A stretch of DNA of 37,113 bases. Source: Campylobacter jejuni. GTDB lineage: Bacteria > Campylobacterota > Campylobacteria > Campylobacterales > Campylobacteraceae. Made by a program: the position numbers and the translations under genes. The notes beneath the pieces are model-generated. The model was not told where the DNA came from and searched no databases. It worked only from the letters and a program-made list of their open reading frames with translations. Below are positions 27,656 to 36,228 of the stretch, one piece after another (positions within the stretch are counted from its first letter, which is position 1; each line of letters opens with the position of its first letter). Where the stretch lies: contig NZ_NFNY01000017.1 of assembly GCF_002179165.1 (NCBI RefSeq), forward strand, positions 1-37,113. The letters are read 5' to 3'.

Positions 27656-28165
27656 GATTTTTTCATAGGCTAGAAATTCATTTTCATAGTTTGGGATATT
27701 AAAAGCCCCGCAAAATTTGAAATTTAGCTTTTTAAAGAGTGAATTCATAGGAATATTTTTGCTGTGAGTATCTGCTCTTAGACTTGCAAATCCTTGCTTT
27801 TTGGCAAAGTCTTCGCAAAAATATAAAAGTTTTTGTGCTACACCTTTGCCTTTAGCACTTTCTTTCACGGCTAAGCGGTGCAAATAAAAGGCCTTTTTAT
27901 CGTAGTTTTTATTAAAAGAAATTTGCTTAAGAAATTCAGGTTCAAATTTTTGATTGATACAAATAAAGCCTAAAATTTCATTTTCTTCTTTATAGAGATA
28001 AAGCTCGCTTGCTTTTATATCTTCTTTAAAAACTTCTTCATTGGGGTAGTCTTCATTCCATTGATTAAAATTCATCATTTTCATAGAAGCTAGAGCATCT
28101 TTTGTTATTTTGAGTATGGAATTTAAGTCTTTTTGTGTGGCTTTTTCGATAATGAAATTTTGCAT
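27647..28165 (-). CDS. GNAT-family N-acetyltransferase
   Basis: This 172-residue acetyltransferase has the acetyl-CoA-binding core HRLAVKESAKGKGVAQKLLY near residue 106 (the V/L-x-x-x-x-RGxGxA-like motif A, with K for the first R) and SLRADTHSKNIPMNSLFKKL near 137 (motif B). SLMKMMNFNQWNEDYP-type text at the N-terminus is usual for a group of uncharacterised GNATs. Its place beside leuD matches C. jejuni Cj1715. Substrate unknown. It is convergent with leuD and overlaps it by 9 bp; AAAGGATTTTT precedes the ATG. Confidence 0.8.
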   Translation of the reverse strand: MQNFIIEKATQKDLNSILKITKDALASMKMMNFNQWNEDYPNEEVFKEDIKASELYLYKEENEILGFICINQKFEPEFLKQISFNKNYDKKAFYLHRLAVKESAKGKGVAQKLLYFCEDFAKKQGFASLRADTHSKNIPMNSLFKKLNFKFCGAFNIPNYENEFLAYEKILD

Positions 28166-28189
28166 AAAAATCCTTTTTTAAAGGAGTAA

Positions 28190-28265
28190 TGGTGGCTCCG
28201 ATTGGACTTGAACCAACGACCACTACCATGTCAAGGTAGTGCTCTACCAACTGAGCTACGGAACC
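28190..28265 (-). tRNA. tRNA-Val (GAC)
   Basis: A 76-nt cloverleaf including encoded CCA. The acceptor GGTTCCG pairs with CGGAGCC, and the anticodon stem CTACC/GGTAG encloses TTGACAT, giving anticodon GAC. The T-arm has GGTTCAAGTCC. Confidence 0.95.
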
Positions 28266-28267
28266 AA

Positions 28268-28343
28268 TGGTGGAGCATAGCGGGTTCGAACCGCTGACCC
28301 CAACGCTGCCAGCGTTGTGCTCTCCCAGCTGAGCTAATGCCCC
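28268..28343 (-). tRNA. tRNA-Ala (GGC)
   Basis: A 76-nt cloverleaf with encoded CCA, 2 bp from tRNA-Val. The acceptor GGGGCAT pairs with ATGCTCC, and the anticodon stem CAACG/CGTTG encloses CTGGCAG, giving GGC. The T-loop is GGTTCGAACC. Confidence 0.95.
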
Positions 28344-28390
28344 AAATGAAGTTTTGTATTATAACTTAGTTTGGCTTAAAAAATATTTGA

Positions 28391-28478
28391 TGGCAGACAG
28401 GAAGGGATTCGAACCCTCGAAAGCTTGCACTTTACACGCGTTCCAGGCGTGCTCCTTCAACCGCTCGGACACCTGTCT
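28391..28478 (-). tRNA. tRNA-Ser (GGA)
   Basis: An 88-nt class II tRNA with a long variable arm and encoded CCA. The acceptor AGACAGG pairs with CCTGTCT, and the anticodon stem CACGC/GCGTG encloses CTGGAAC, giving GGA. Val, Ala and Ser lie in one minus-strand run. Confidence 0.95.
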
Positions 28479-28562
28479 AAATGAAAATTTTAATTATATC
28501 CAAAAAAGCTTTAAATAAAATTTTAGTAAAAAAGAGTATAATTACATTTTAGATTTTATAAA

Positions 28563-28639
28563 GTCAGGGTAGCTCAGCTGGTTAGAGCGCTGGTCTCATA
28601 AGCCGGAGGTCGGGAGTTCAAGTCTCCCCCTTGACACCA
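28563..28639 (+). tRNA. tRNA-Met (CAT)
   Basis: A 77-nt cloverleaf with encoded CCA on the plus strand. The acceptor GTCAGGG pairs with CCTTGAC (one G-T pair), and the anticodon loop CTCATAA gives CAT. The acceptor starts with a paired G-C, so it is not the initiator. Elongator Met is most likely, but a lysidine-modified Ile tRNA cannot be excluded. The next 146 bp hold nothing recognisable. Confidence 0.9.
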
Positions 28640-28785
28640 TTTTATTTCTAAAATAGACTCTATCCGCTTTTTTAAATCTTCAAATGCTTGTTAGATTAAA
28701 GACTAATTAAATTTGATGTTTTTATATTTTTTAGAATTTATTTATAAATATAAACTTAAAATACAATTTTTAAAACATTAAATTT

Positions 28786-29813
28786 TCACTCTTTTTCTAA
28801 TTTTAAAATTTGATCCGTTTGTATGGCAACAGGCACTCTTTTATAAGGTTTGCTAAAATCTCTACAATAATCACAAGCTTTGTAAAAATCTTGGATATAA
28901 AATTTAAAAAATCTTTCTTTATCGTCATCTAAATTGATAAAATCTCCCGCAAATTCATCTAAGCCTTTAAGTCTTGTTAAAGAGCTAGAAATAGGGCATA
29001 CAAAAATCGCTCCATTTGGGGTTAATTCTTTACCTTTTAGATTCTCTCCTTCACTTGTCATCAAACTCATACAAGGCATTTTACAATGATGATAATTTTT
29101 AATGATCTCTTCTTTACTGCGTCCTCTTTTGTAAATTTTTTCTGGATCAAACCATGTGGAATTTTCTTTATTAGAATCTAAAGAATAAGGAATTTTATTT
29201 TCTTTCAATTTTTTGAGTATGCTTTCTTGTTTTAATGGAATTTTTAAATTTGGAGATCTTTTATAATCTGAAATAGTTATTTTTCTAACTTTTTTGGAAT
29301 TTTTTAATTTTTCAATCAATTCATCTTTAAAATCGATTGTAGCATTTGTTACCAAACTAAAAGTTAAAATCTTTTTTTGAGAATTTAAATAATCAATAAG
29401 TTTAGGCAAATCTTTAAAAAGCAAAGGTTCACCACCAATGATTCTGATTCTTGCTATACTATCTACTTTAGAAAGCAAAAGTTCAAGCGAATTTTTAATG
29501 CCTTCGAGTGAGCAGGTGTATTGATTATTAGGAGAGAAGTATTGCATTAGGTTTATTGCACGACTGACAACGCATAGTGCATTTTGTAGTTAAAACAAGC
29601 TCAAGATAGGGTATATCAATATACCCCCCCCCTGACGCGTTTTTCAAAGTATTTTTGTAAGAAAAATTTTTTCATTAAAGCTGCATAAGGTGCTTTATAA
29701 ATTCGGCAAAGTCCTCTTTTTCCATTTAAATAAGAAAAATACCAAGATATATTTGCCTTGATATATCTTTCTTGAAAGAGTTTATTTTCAAGTAGTTTTG
29801 CTGCATCCATCAT
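28786..29813 (-). pseudogene. Radical-SAM/SPASM protein gene, off: G9 tract plus second frameshift
   Basis: Three frames rebuild one protein of about 341 residues. The N-terminal part (29813 to 29616, 65 aa) runs into nine G and stops shortly after. With eight G the frame continues as YIDIPYLELVLTTKCTMRCQ then SCNKP, which contains the radical-SAM CxxxCxxC cluster motif. That frame stops after SCNKPNAILLS. The rest (29547-28786, 253 aa) continues one frame over from MQYFSPNNQY, with RIIGGEPLLFKDLPKL and C-terminal SPASM-type cysteines (CKMPC, FVCP, ACDYC). Deleting one base at each site gives 1026 nt, a whole number of codons. As written it is non-functional. It lies downstream of rlmN and the 43-residue membrane peptide, in one operon. 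Substrate unknown; SPASM enzymes modify peptides or sugars. Confidence 0.75.
29624..29632 (-). repeat. Homopolymeric G9 tract (C9 on plus strand), phase-variation site
   Basis: Nine G on the coding strand inside the radical-SAM gene. Tracts of eight or more G are the standard slipped-strand contingency sites of Campylobacter. G8 or G11 joins the N-terminal part to the CxxxCxxC frame; G9 and G10 stop within a few to about 15 codons. It is the only such tract in the window. Confidence 0.85.
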
Positions 29814-29919
29814 TTTTATCCTCTTTTTTCTCGTTCTTTAAAACATAAATTATACCACTAATTCCTATTAAAACAACTAAACTTATAAAAATAATTTCCA
29901 CAATATCTAAAAAAGTCAT
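29788..29919 (-). CDS. 43-residue small membrane protein (Cj1714-like)
   Basis: This short gene overlaps the rlmN stop (ATGA) and the start of the radical-SAM gene by 26 bp. The peptide begins [20 protein letters not shown], a single membrane helix to about residue 27, then has a charged tail with [10 protein letters not shown] and one Cys near the C-terminus. A small hydrophobic protein is annotated at this place in C. jejuni (Cj1714, from memory), which supports it as real. Function unknown. The overlap with a SPASM-type radical-SAM gene raises the possibility that it is a substrate, but it shows no repeat or typical RiPP core. Confidence 0.65.
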   Translation of the reverse strand: MTFLDIVEIIFISLVVLIGISGIIYVLKNEKKEDKNDGCSKTT

Positions 29920-30986
29920 ATTTCTTTAGTCCTTTCTTTAAGTTGCCCACAAGCTGCTGATATATCAAGTCCTTTGCTTTCTCTTATGGTGCAAGTTACG
30001 CCTTTAGCACTCAGTAAATCTTGAAATTTAATTGCATTTTCAAGGCTAGGGCGACGATATAAGCTGCCTTCGTGTGGATTAAAAAGTATTAAATTTACCT
30101 TTGCTTTTATGCCATTTAAAAGTTTGACTAATTCTTTTGCGTGTTCTATTTTATCATTAATACCATCAATTAAAAGATATTCAAACATCACTCTTTTTCT
30201 CTGATCTATCGGAAACTCACGCACCGCTTCCATAATTGCAGCAATATTATAAGCTTTATTTATCGGCATTAATTGACTGCGTAACTCATCATTTACTGCA
30301 TGCAGTGAAATGGCAAGTAAAACGCCTAAATTCATCTGCCCTAATTCTTTAATTTGTTTAGCCAAACCACTCGTGCTTATAGTTTGTCTGCGTGGGCTTA
30401 TAGCAAGTCCATCATTTTGTGCTAGGATTTTTACTGCTTTTGAGACATTTTTAAGATTATCCAGCGGTTCGCCCATACCCATATAAACTATATTTACACG
30501 GCGTTCGTAAGGGATATTATTTTGTTTTTTGATCCACAAAATTTGTCCGACTATTTCTCCGGCACTTAAATTCCTTTTCAAACCCCCTTTGGCAGTAAGG
30601 CAAAAACTACAACCACTTTTACAACCAACTTGAGATGAAACGCAAATAGTATATCTTGTGTGTGAAATTCTTTTACCATTTTCATCAAATTGCTCTTCTT
30701 TCATCGGTAAAAGCACGCTTTCTACTCTTAAACCATCGATAAGTTCAAAAAGGTATTTTATACTTCCATCTTTGCTTTGTTCATTTTTAACGCATTTAAC
30801 AGGTGAAAAATGATAAATTTGTGCAAGTTCTAAACGCAAGTCTTTGGGCAAACTTGACATATCGGAAAAATTATTTGCATACTTTTGATATATCCATTGA
30901 TAAATTTGTTTCACGCGAAACATTGGTTTAATTTTTTCTTCTAATTCTTCAGGCAAAAAATCTAAAATATTAATGAGTTCTTTCAA
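29916..30986 (-). CDS. rlmN: Dual-specificity RNA methyltransferase RlmN
   Basis: This 356-residue radical-SAM enzyme methylates C2 of A2503 in 23S rRNA and A37 of some tRNAs. [20 protein letters not shown] near residue 114 carries the CxxxCxxC cluster motif. [18 protein letters not shown] near 165 is the conserved SAM region. [20 protein letters not shown] near 229 and the C-terminal SAACGQL Cys near 346 complete the active site (the methyl-carrying Cys pair). Normal length. The ATG has AAAGGAAATTTT before it. The upstream nucleosidase-like gene ends 13 bp away, so these genes form one minus-strand operon. Confidence 0.96.
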   Translation of the reverse strand: MKELINILDFLPEELEEKIKPMFRVKQIYQWIYQKYANNFSDMSSLPKDLRLELAQIYHFSPVKCVKNEQSKDGSIKYLFELIDGLRVESVLLPMKEEQFDENGKRISHTRYTICVSSQVGCKSGCSFCLTAKGGLKRNLSAGEIVGQILWIKKQNNIPYERRVNIVYMGMGEPLDNLKNVSKAVKILAQNDGLAISPRRQTISTSGLAKQIKELGQMNLGVLLAISLHAVNDELRSQLMPINKAYNIAAIMEAVREFPIDQRKRVMFEYLLIDGINDKIEHAKELVKLLNGIKAKVNLILFNPHEGSLYRRPSLENAIKFQDLLSAKGVTCTIRESKGLDISAACGQLKERTKEI

Positions 30987-30999
30987 AAAATTTCCTTTT

Positions 31000-31539
31000 T
31001 TAAATATAATGATTTTCTTTTAAATAATTTTCTAATTTTTCTTTGGCTTTTTGATGATTTTTTATAAAATCTTGATGTGCGTTTTCATTGCAAAAATTTG
31101 TAGCACATAAAATACATTCTGCGTCAATTCCAAAATTTTTAGCCACACTTAACACAGCAAAGGCTTCCATATTTTCAGCAAACAATCCAAGTTTTGCGAA
31201 TTCTTTGGCTGCATCTTTGTTTTGACAAATATAATTTGATGAATTGATTTTAATTGTTTCACACGAAACATTTTTATTTTCTATGCAAATTTCATCTTTA
31301 GCAGGCGTATAAAAAGCACTTGAAATTTTTGAAAATTCTATATTAAAAGCATGAGAGCTTTTATAGATTTCTAAAATTTCACCTTTTTCATAAAGCCCAC
31401 AAGTTCCAATAAATACGATATTTGAAGGCTTTTGACTTTGACAAATTTGAGTCAAATTACAAGCCGCTTCTACAAGTCCTATGCCTATAGCTTTTGCAAA
31501 AGAAAAATTTTCATTTCCACCCGCACAGATAATCATCAT
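31000..31539 (-). CDS. Nucleoside phosphorylase-superfamily protein (MTAN/PNP-like)
   Basis: This 179-residue protein carries the phosphorylase-fold marks [14 protein letters not shown] near residue 44 and [20 protein letters not shown] near 126 (the E-N-M-E ribose-binding block), then [18 protein letters not shown]. It is shorter than MTAN (about 230) and the usual catalytic Asp position reads ATN, so activity may differ from methylthioadenosine nucleosidase. It is in the position of C. jejuni Cj1712. Substrate unknown. It is divergent from ksgA by 89 bp. The preferred start is either of two adjacent ATGs at 31539. Confidence 0.65.
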   Translation of the reverse strand: MMIICAGGNENFSFAKAIGIGLVEAACNLTQICQSQKPSNIVFIGTCGLYEKGEILEIYKSSHAFNIEFSKISSAFYTPAKDEICIENKNVSCETIKINSSNYICQNKDAAKEFAKLGLFAENMEAFAVLSVAKNFGIDAECILCATNFCNENAHQDFIKNHQKAKEKLENYLKENHYI

Positions 31540-31628
31540 CTATCCTATGTTAATAAAATCTATATTTTAAAAAAGAATTTTAGCTAAAAAGACTTAAAGT
31601 TAAGAATTTTTTGATAAAATAAAAATTT

Positions 31629-32411
31629 ATGGTTAAAGCAAAAAAACAATACGGACAAAATTTTTTAAACGATAAAAGTGTTTTGATAAAAATCACTCAA
31701 GCCATACCCAAAGATATAAAAAATATAGTAGAGATTGGGCCTGGCTTAGGTGATTTAACGCAAGAACTTTTGAAAATTTCAAAGGTAAAAGCTTATGAGA
31801 TTGATGATGATCTCATACCTATTTTGCAAAAGAAATTTCAAAAAGAGCTTGAATGTGGAAAATTAAATCTACTTCATCAAGATGCAAGCAAGCTTGTATG
31901 CTTTGATGAAAATAAGTATTTTTTGGTTGCAAATTTACCTTATTATGTCGCAAGCCATCTAATATTGCAAGCTTTGGAAGATGAAAATTGTCGAGGGCTT
32001 ATAGTAATGGTACAAAAAGAAATGGCTTTAAAATTTTGTGCCAATAGTGGCGATAGCGATTTTTCAGCTCTTGGAGTTTTAAGTGCTATGATTTGCAATC
32101 GTGAAATACTTTTTGATGTGAGTCCTAAATGTTTTAATCCGCCGCCAAAGGTGATCTCGGCAGTGATGAAAATGACTAAATTTAGGGAATACGAAAGCCT
32201 TTGTAAAATTAAAGCCTTTAAAGCTTTTTTAAAGGATTGCTTTAAAGCACCAAGAAAACAGCTGCTAGGAAATTTAAAGAATTACAAGGCACAATTGATA
32301 GAGCTTTTTGAGAAGTTAGAGCTTAAATCAAATTTACGCCCACATGAACTTTGCGTTGATTCATACCTTAAAATTTATGAAAAATTAAAGGATGAGTATG
32401 AACGAAAATAA
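31629..32411 (+). CDS. ksgA: 16S rRNA adenine dimethyltransferase KsgA
   Basis: This 260-residue enzyme dimethylates A1518 and A1519 of 16S rRNA. It opens KAKKQYGQNFLNDKSVLIKI and has the AdoMet motif VEIGPGLGDLTQEL near residue 36 and the catalytic NLPYYVASHLILQAL near 101 (NLPY). CFNPPPKVISAVMKM near 173 is conserved. Normal length. The stop overlaps the start of rnj by 20 bp or less, so the two are co-translated. Confidence 0.96.
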   Translation: MVKAKKQYGQNFLNDKSVLIKITQAIPKDIKNIVEIGPGLGDLTQELLKISKVKAYEIDDDLIPILQKKFQKELECGKLNLLHQDASKLVCFDENKYFLVANLPYYVASHLILQALEDENCRGLIVMVQKEMALKFCANSGDSDFSALGVLSAMICNREILFDVSPKCFNPPPKVISAVMKMTKFREYESLCKIKAFKAFLKDCFKAPRKQLLGNLKNYKAQLIELFEKLELKSNLRPHELCVDSYLKIYEKLKDEYERK

Positions 32412-34410
32412 TAAAGATAGTAATGAAAATAACCCCAATTCAAATTCAAAAAATAATAAGCGTTACAAATATAGAAATCGTAGAAAAAAATTAGCCGATT
32501 CTATCAATGAAAATTCCCAAAATTCATCAAATGAATTTTCTAATGAGAGAACAAATATCAAGCAAAATTCTCAAAATTTAGAGAATGAAAATACAGAAAA
32601 GCCAAGCGAAAAGAAAAAGAAAAAAAATCGCAATCTTCCTTCAAAACTTACCGGTAATGAAGACTGGCAAATCGCACTTGCAGAATGTATAGAAGCAAAT
32701 CGTGTTTCACATGAAAACCGCTTGCACCCTTTAAAATATAACAATTCTAGCGAGCATAAAATCCGCATTACTCCACTAGGTGGCTTAGGAGAAATTGGCG
32801 GAAATATCAGCGTATTTGAGACAAATAATGATGCGGTAATTGTTGATATCGGTATGAGTTTCCCAGATGGGACTATGCATGGTGTAGATATTATTATCCC
32901 TGATTTTGATTATGTGAGAAAAATCAAAGATAAAATTAGAGGCATCATCATCACTCACGCACACGAAGATCATATAGGTGCTGTGCCGTATTTTTTCAAA
33001 GAATTTCAATTCCCTATTTATGCCACGCCTTTGGCACTAGGTATGATTTCAAACAAATTTGAAGAACACGGTTTAAAAGCGGAACGCAAATGGTTTCGCC
33101 CAGTGGAAAAACGCAAGGTTTATGAGATAGGCGAATTTGATATAGAGTGGATTCACATCACGCATTCTATCATTGATGCTTCCGCGTTAGCGATTAAAAC
33201 TAAAGCAGGGACTATTATACACACGGGAGATTTTAAAATCGATCAAACTCCAATCGATGGCTATCCAACTGATTTAGGGCGTTTAGCACATTATGGCGAA
33301 GAAGGGGTTTTGTGTCTTTTAAGTGACAGTACCAATTCTTACAAAGAAGGCTATACCAAAAGTGAAAGTTCAGTAGGACCAACTTTTGATCAAATTTTTG
33401 CCAAAACCAAAGGCAGAGTGATAATGAGTACTTTTAGTTCTAATATCCACCGCGTTTATCAAGCTATTACTTATGGTTTAAAATATGGCAGAAAGGTTTG
33501 CGTGATCGGTCGTTCCATGGAAAGAAATCTTTATACGACTATGGAGCTTGGCTATATCAAGCTTGATAGAAAGATTTTCATTGATGCGGATGAGGTGAGC
33601 AAATATAAAGATAATGAAGTTTTGATTGTTACCACAGGAAGTCAAGGCGAAACGATGAGTGCACTTTATAGAATGGCGACCGATGAGCATAAATTCATAA
33701 AAATTAAGCCTACAGATCAAATCATCATTTCAGCCAAAGCTATCCCAGGTAATGAAGCAAGCGTTTCTGCGGTGCTTGATTATCTTTTAAAAGCGGGTGC
33801 TAAAGTGGCGTATCAAGAATTTAGCGAAATTCATGTAAGTGGCCATGCGAGTATAGAAGAGCAAAAATTAATGCTGACTTTAGTTAAGCCTAAATTTTTC
33901 TTACCAGTACATGGAGAATATAACCATATCAATAAGCATAAAGAAACTGCTATAAAATGCGGAATTCCTGAAAGAAATATTTATCTTATGAGCGATGGCG
34001 ATCAAGTCGAGCTTTGTCAAAAATATGTAAAACGCGTTAAAACTGTTAAAACCGGAAAAGTTTTTGTGGATAATCAAATCAATAAGCAAATCGCCGATGA
34101 TGTGGTGATTGATCGCCAAAAACTAGCTGATAGCGGTATAGTCGTCATTATTGCACAGCTTGATAAGGCGACAAAAACTCTAATCAATAAGCCAAGGGTA
34201 TTCAGTTATGGTCTTGTAGCAGATAAGCACGATCATGCATTCTCTAAAGAAATGGCAGAAGTTTTGGGGCAATTTTTCATTAATGTTAAAGATGAAATGC
34301 TTAATGATCCAAAATTTTTAGAAAATCAAATTCGCCAAGTGCTAAGAAAACACATTTTTAGAAAAATCAAAAAATATCCAACCATAGTTCCAACTATTTT
34401 TGTGATGTAG
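32398..34410 (+). CDS. rnj: Ribonuclease J
   Basis: This protein of about 670 residues is a metallo-beta-lactamase/beta-CASP RNase that governs mRNA turnover in epsilon-proteobacteria together with RhpA. The first 85 residues are Asn/Ser/Lys-rich and low complexity, the long N-terminal extension also seen in Helicobacter RNase J. Then come TPLGGLGEIGGNISVFE, ITHAHEDHIGAVPYFF near residue 187 (HxHxDH metal ligands), HTGDFKIDQTP, and ISAKAIPGNEASVSA and VSGHASIEE of the beta-CASP part. An ATG at 32392 is also in frame, but it abuts AAAGG; the ATG at 32398 is better spaced. It overlaps ksgA and ends at a strong terminator. Confidence 0.93.
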   Translation: MNENNKDSNENNPNSNSKNNKRYKYRNRRKKLADSINENSQNSSNEFSNERTNIKQNSQNLENENTEKPSEKKKKKNRNLPSKLTGNEDWQIALAECIEANRVSHENRLHPLKYNNSSEHKIRITPLGGLGEIGGNISVFETNNDAVIVDIGMSFPDGTMHGVDIIIPDFDYVRKIKDKIRGIIITHAHEDHIGAVPYFFKEFQFPIYATPLALGMISNKFEEHGLKAERKWFRPVEKRKVYEIGEFDIEWIHITHSIIDASALAIKTKAGTIIHTGDFKIDQTPIDGYPTDLGRLAHYGEEGVLCLLSDSTNSYKEGYTKSESSVGPTFDQIFAKTKGRVIMSTFSSNIHRVYQAITYGLKYGRKVCVIGRSMERNLYTTMELGYIKLDRKIFIDADEVSKYKDNEVLIVTTGSQGETMSALYRMATDEHKFIKIKPTDQIIISAKAIPGNEASVSAVLDYLLKAGAKVAYQEFSEIHVSGHASIEEQKLMLTLVKPKFFLPVHGEYNHINKHKETAIKCGIPERNIYLMSDGDQVELCQKYVKRVKTVKTGKVFVDNQINKQIADDVVIDRQKLADSGIVVIIAQLDKATKTLINKPRVFSYGLVADKHDHAFSKEMAEVLGQFFINVKDEMLNDPKFLENQIRQVLRKHIFRKIKKYPTIVPTIFVM

Positions 34411-34419
34411 AAATTTTTT

Positions 34420-34444
34420 ACAAAAGTCATTTAATGACTTTTGT
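34420..34444 (+). terminator. Terminator after rnj
   Basis: ACAAAAGTCAT and ATGACTTTTGT form a perfect 11-bp stem around TTA, followed by ATTTTGGG, 9 bp after the stop codon. It separates the ksgA-rnj operon from the restriction-modification pair. Confidence 0.8.
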
Positions 34445-34463
34445 ATTTTGGGTTTAAATTATA

Positions 34464-35613
34464 ATGAAAAACAATATTACAGATTCTGGTTTAAATAGAA
34501 ATTTAGGACAATTTTTTTCTCCTGAAGTACTTGTAAATAAGTGCATTTCTCTAATACAAAATAAAGGTAGAATTTTAGAGCCAAGTTGTGGAAATTTAGC
34601 ATTTAGAAAAATTTTAAACCATAACTCTGTATTTATTGAAATTGATTCTATGTTGATAAAAAATCCTAATGTTTTAAATATGGATTTTTTTGATTATCCT
34701 ATAAGTGAAAAATTTGATACTATAATCGGAAATCCACCTTATGTAGATAATAAATTTTTAAATATAAAGCATAAAACAGATATAAAATGTGAAGCAAATT
34801 TATATCTTTATTTTATAGAAAAATGCTTTCATCATTTAAAAAAAAATGGAGAGCTAATTTTTATTGTTCCAAGAGACTTTATAAAATTAACCTCTGCTAG
34901 AAGCATTAATGAACTTCTTTTAAAAAATGGAACTATAACACATTATTTTGATTATGGCGATGCTAAATTATTTAAGGAAGCTTGTCCTAATATATGTATT
35001 TTTAGATATGAAAAAGATAATTTTACATATAAAACAAAAACTTATAATAAAGAAAAACATTTGTTAATTAATGATGGAATTATATCTTTTTGTGATAATT
35101 TAGATATAAAGCCTTTAGGCGATTTTTTTGATATCAAAGTAGGTGCTGTGAGCGGTAAAGATGAATTATTTTTACACAATTTAGGAGATGAATTTGTATG
35201 TTCTAAGACAGCAAAAACTGGAGAATTAAAAAAAAATGATTTATCAAAGATATGATCAAATTCTTGAAAGCCATAAAGAAATTTTAATAAATCGTGGTAT
35301 AAAAAAATTTAACGAAAATAATTGGTGGACTTGGGGTCGTGCCATTGATTTTAGGGAAGATGAGCCTAGAATTTATGTAAATTGCAAAACTAGAAATAAA
35401 AATCCTTTTTTTGTAAATAAATGCAAAAAATGGGACGGTTCTATTTTAGCTCTTTTCCCAAAATTTTCATCAAATTTGGATGAAATTGTAAAAAAGCTTA
35501 ATTCTATAGCTTGGGATGAAATGGGTTTTGTAACAGGTGGAAGATATATTTTTAGTCAAAAATCTTTAAAGGAGGCATTAATTAATGACAAAATATTTAG
35601 AGAATATAATTAG
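34464..35613 (+). pseudogene. Type II adenine DNA methyltransferase (NPPY), frameshifted at A9
   Basis: The first frame (34464-35255, 263 aa) has LGQFFSPEVLVNKCISLI (motif X), RILEPSCGNLAF (motif I) and IIGNPPYVDNKF (motif IV, NPPY), marking a gamma-class (TaqI-like) N6-adenine methyltransferase. The second (35236-35613, 125 aa) continues with YQRYDQILESHKEILINRGI and NNWWTWGRAIDF, the target-recognition end. The break is nine A at 35228-35236. With eight A the frame reads straight through ELKKMIYQRYDQ, giving 382 residues. The second half also has its own ATG with GGAGA upstream, so two separate chains are possible. Candidate cause: slippage, mutation or a homopolymer sequencing error. The endonuclease gene overlaps its end. 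Confidence 0.75.
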
Positions 35614-36212
35614 TTATTTAAAAAATAACCCTGTTATGCTAAATAATGAAAATGACGATGGTAGATTAAATTCGGCAACAAATGAAGATTTGGTAATAGC
35701 TAAACTTTTTTTGAAATTTTCTAATATAGAAAAACCAAAAATCAGATCTTGGTATGATTTTAGCATAAAAGGAGAAGAAACTATTTATATAAATATTAAA
35801 ATTTCAGATTTAGATAATAATGCAGCTGATAATTGTTCGTCAAAATTAGGAATGGGCTATGCATTAAGTGGAATAAAAAATTATGCCTATTGCTTGGAAT
35901 GCTTTTCATAAAATGCTGATTCAAGAACTAAAAATTGGATATGACTATTATTTTTTAGTGATCAATAAAAATAATACCAAGGATTGTTTTTATACTTCAT
36001 TAAAAAGGATAAAAGTTTTAGTTCCGAATGGCAACAATTTGCCTTTTCAATGTGATTGGTCTAAAAATAGAGAATTTTCAGATAGAAGTGAAATTGAAGC
36101 TATGAAATACATTTTAAATATTTATATACAAAGTTGGGATAAAAAAGTAAAAGATTATCCTTTTGAATTAAAAGAAATGCTTGTAAATAATAAATTTTTA
36201 AACAATGAGTAA
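35585..36212 (+). pseudogene. Type II restriction endonuclease partner, frameshifted at A6
   Basis: Two frames (35585-35911, 108 aa; 35883-36212, 109 aa) join if one A is removed from the run at 35875-35880. The joined text reads SGIKIMPIAWNAFHKML, giving 208 residues. SWYDFSIKGEETIYINIKIS holds a possible PD-(D/E)xK-like core, with Asp, then N-x-K where D/E-x-K is usual. SKLGMGYALSGI and, further on, NGNNLPFQCDW resemble small type II endonucleases I remember from Helicobacter and Haemophilus, but I cannot name one. The ATG lies after AAAGGAGG and overlaps the methyltransferase by 29 bp, the usual M-R layout. As written, activity is unlikely. Confidence 0.65.
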
Positions 36213-36228
36213 TTAATAAGGCAAAACA

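Noticed and set aside
28190-28639. tRNA cluster as the integration site of a genomic island
   Set aside because: All four tRNAs are complete, and I see no integrase gene and no repeated tRNA 3' end in the flanks.
31539-31628. Additional small gene between the nucleosidase-like gene and ksgA
   Set aside because: Only 89 bp, A/T-rich, with no ribosome site plus start plus sense ORF; it is a divergent promoter spacer.
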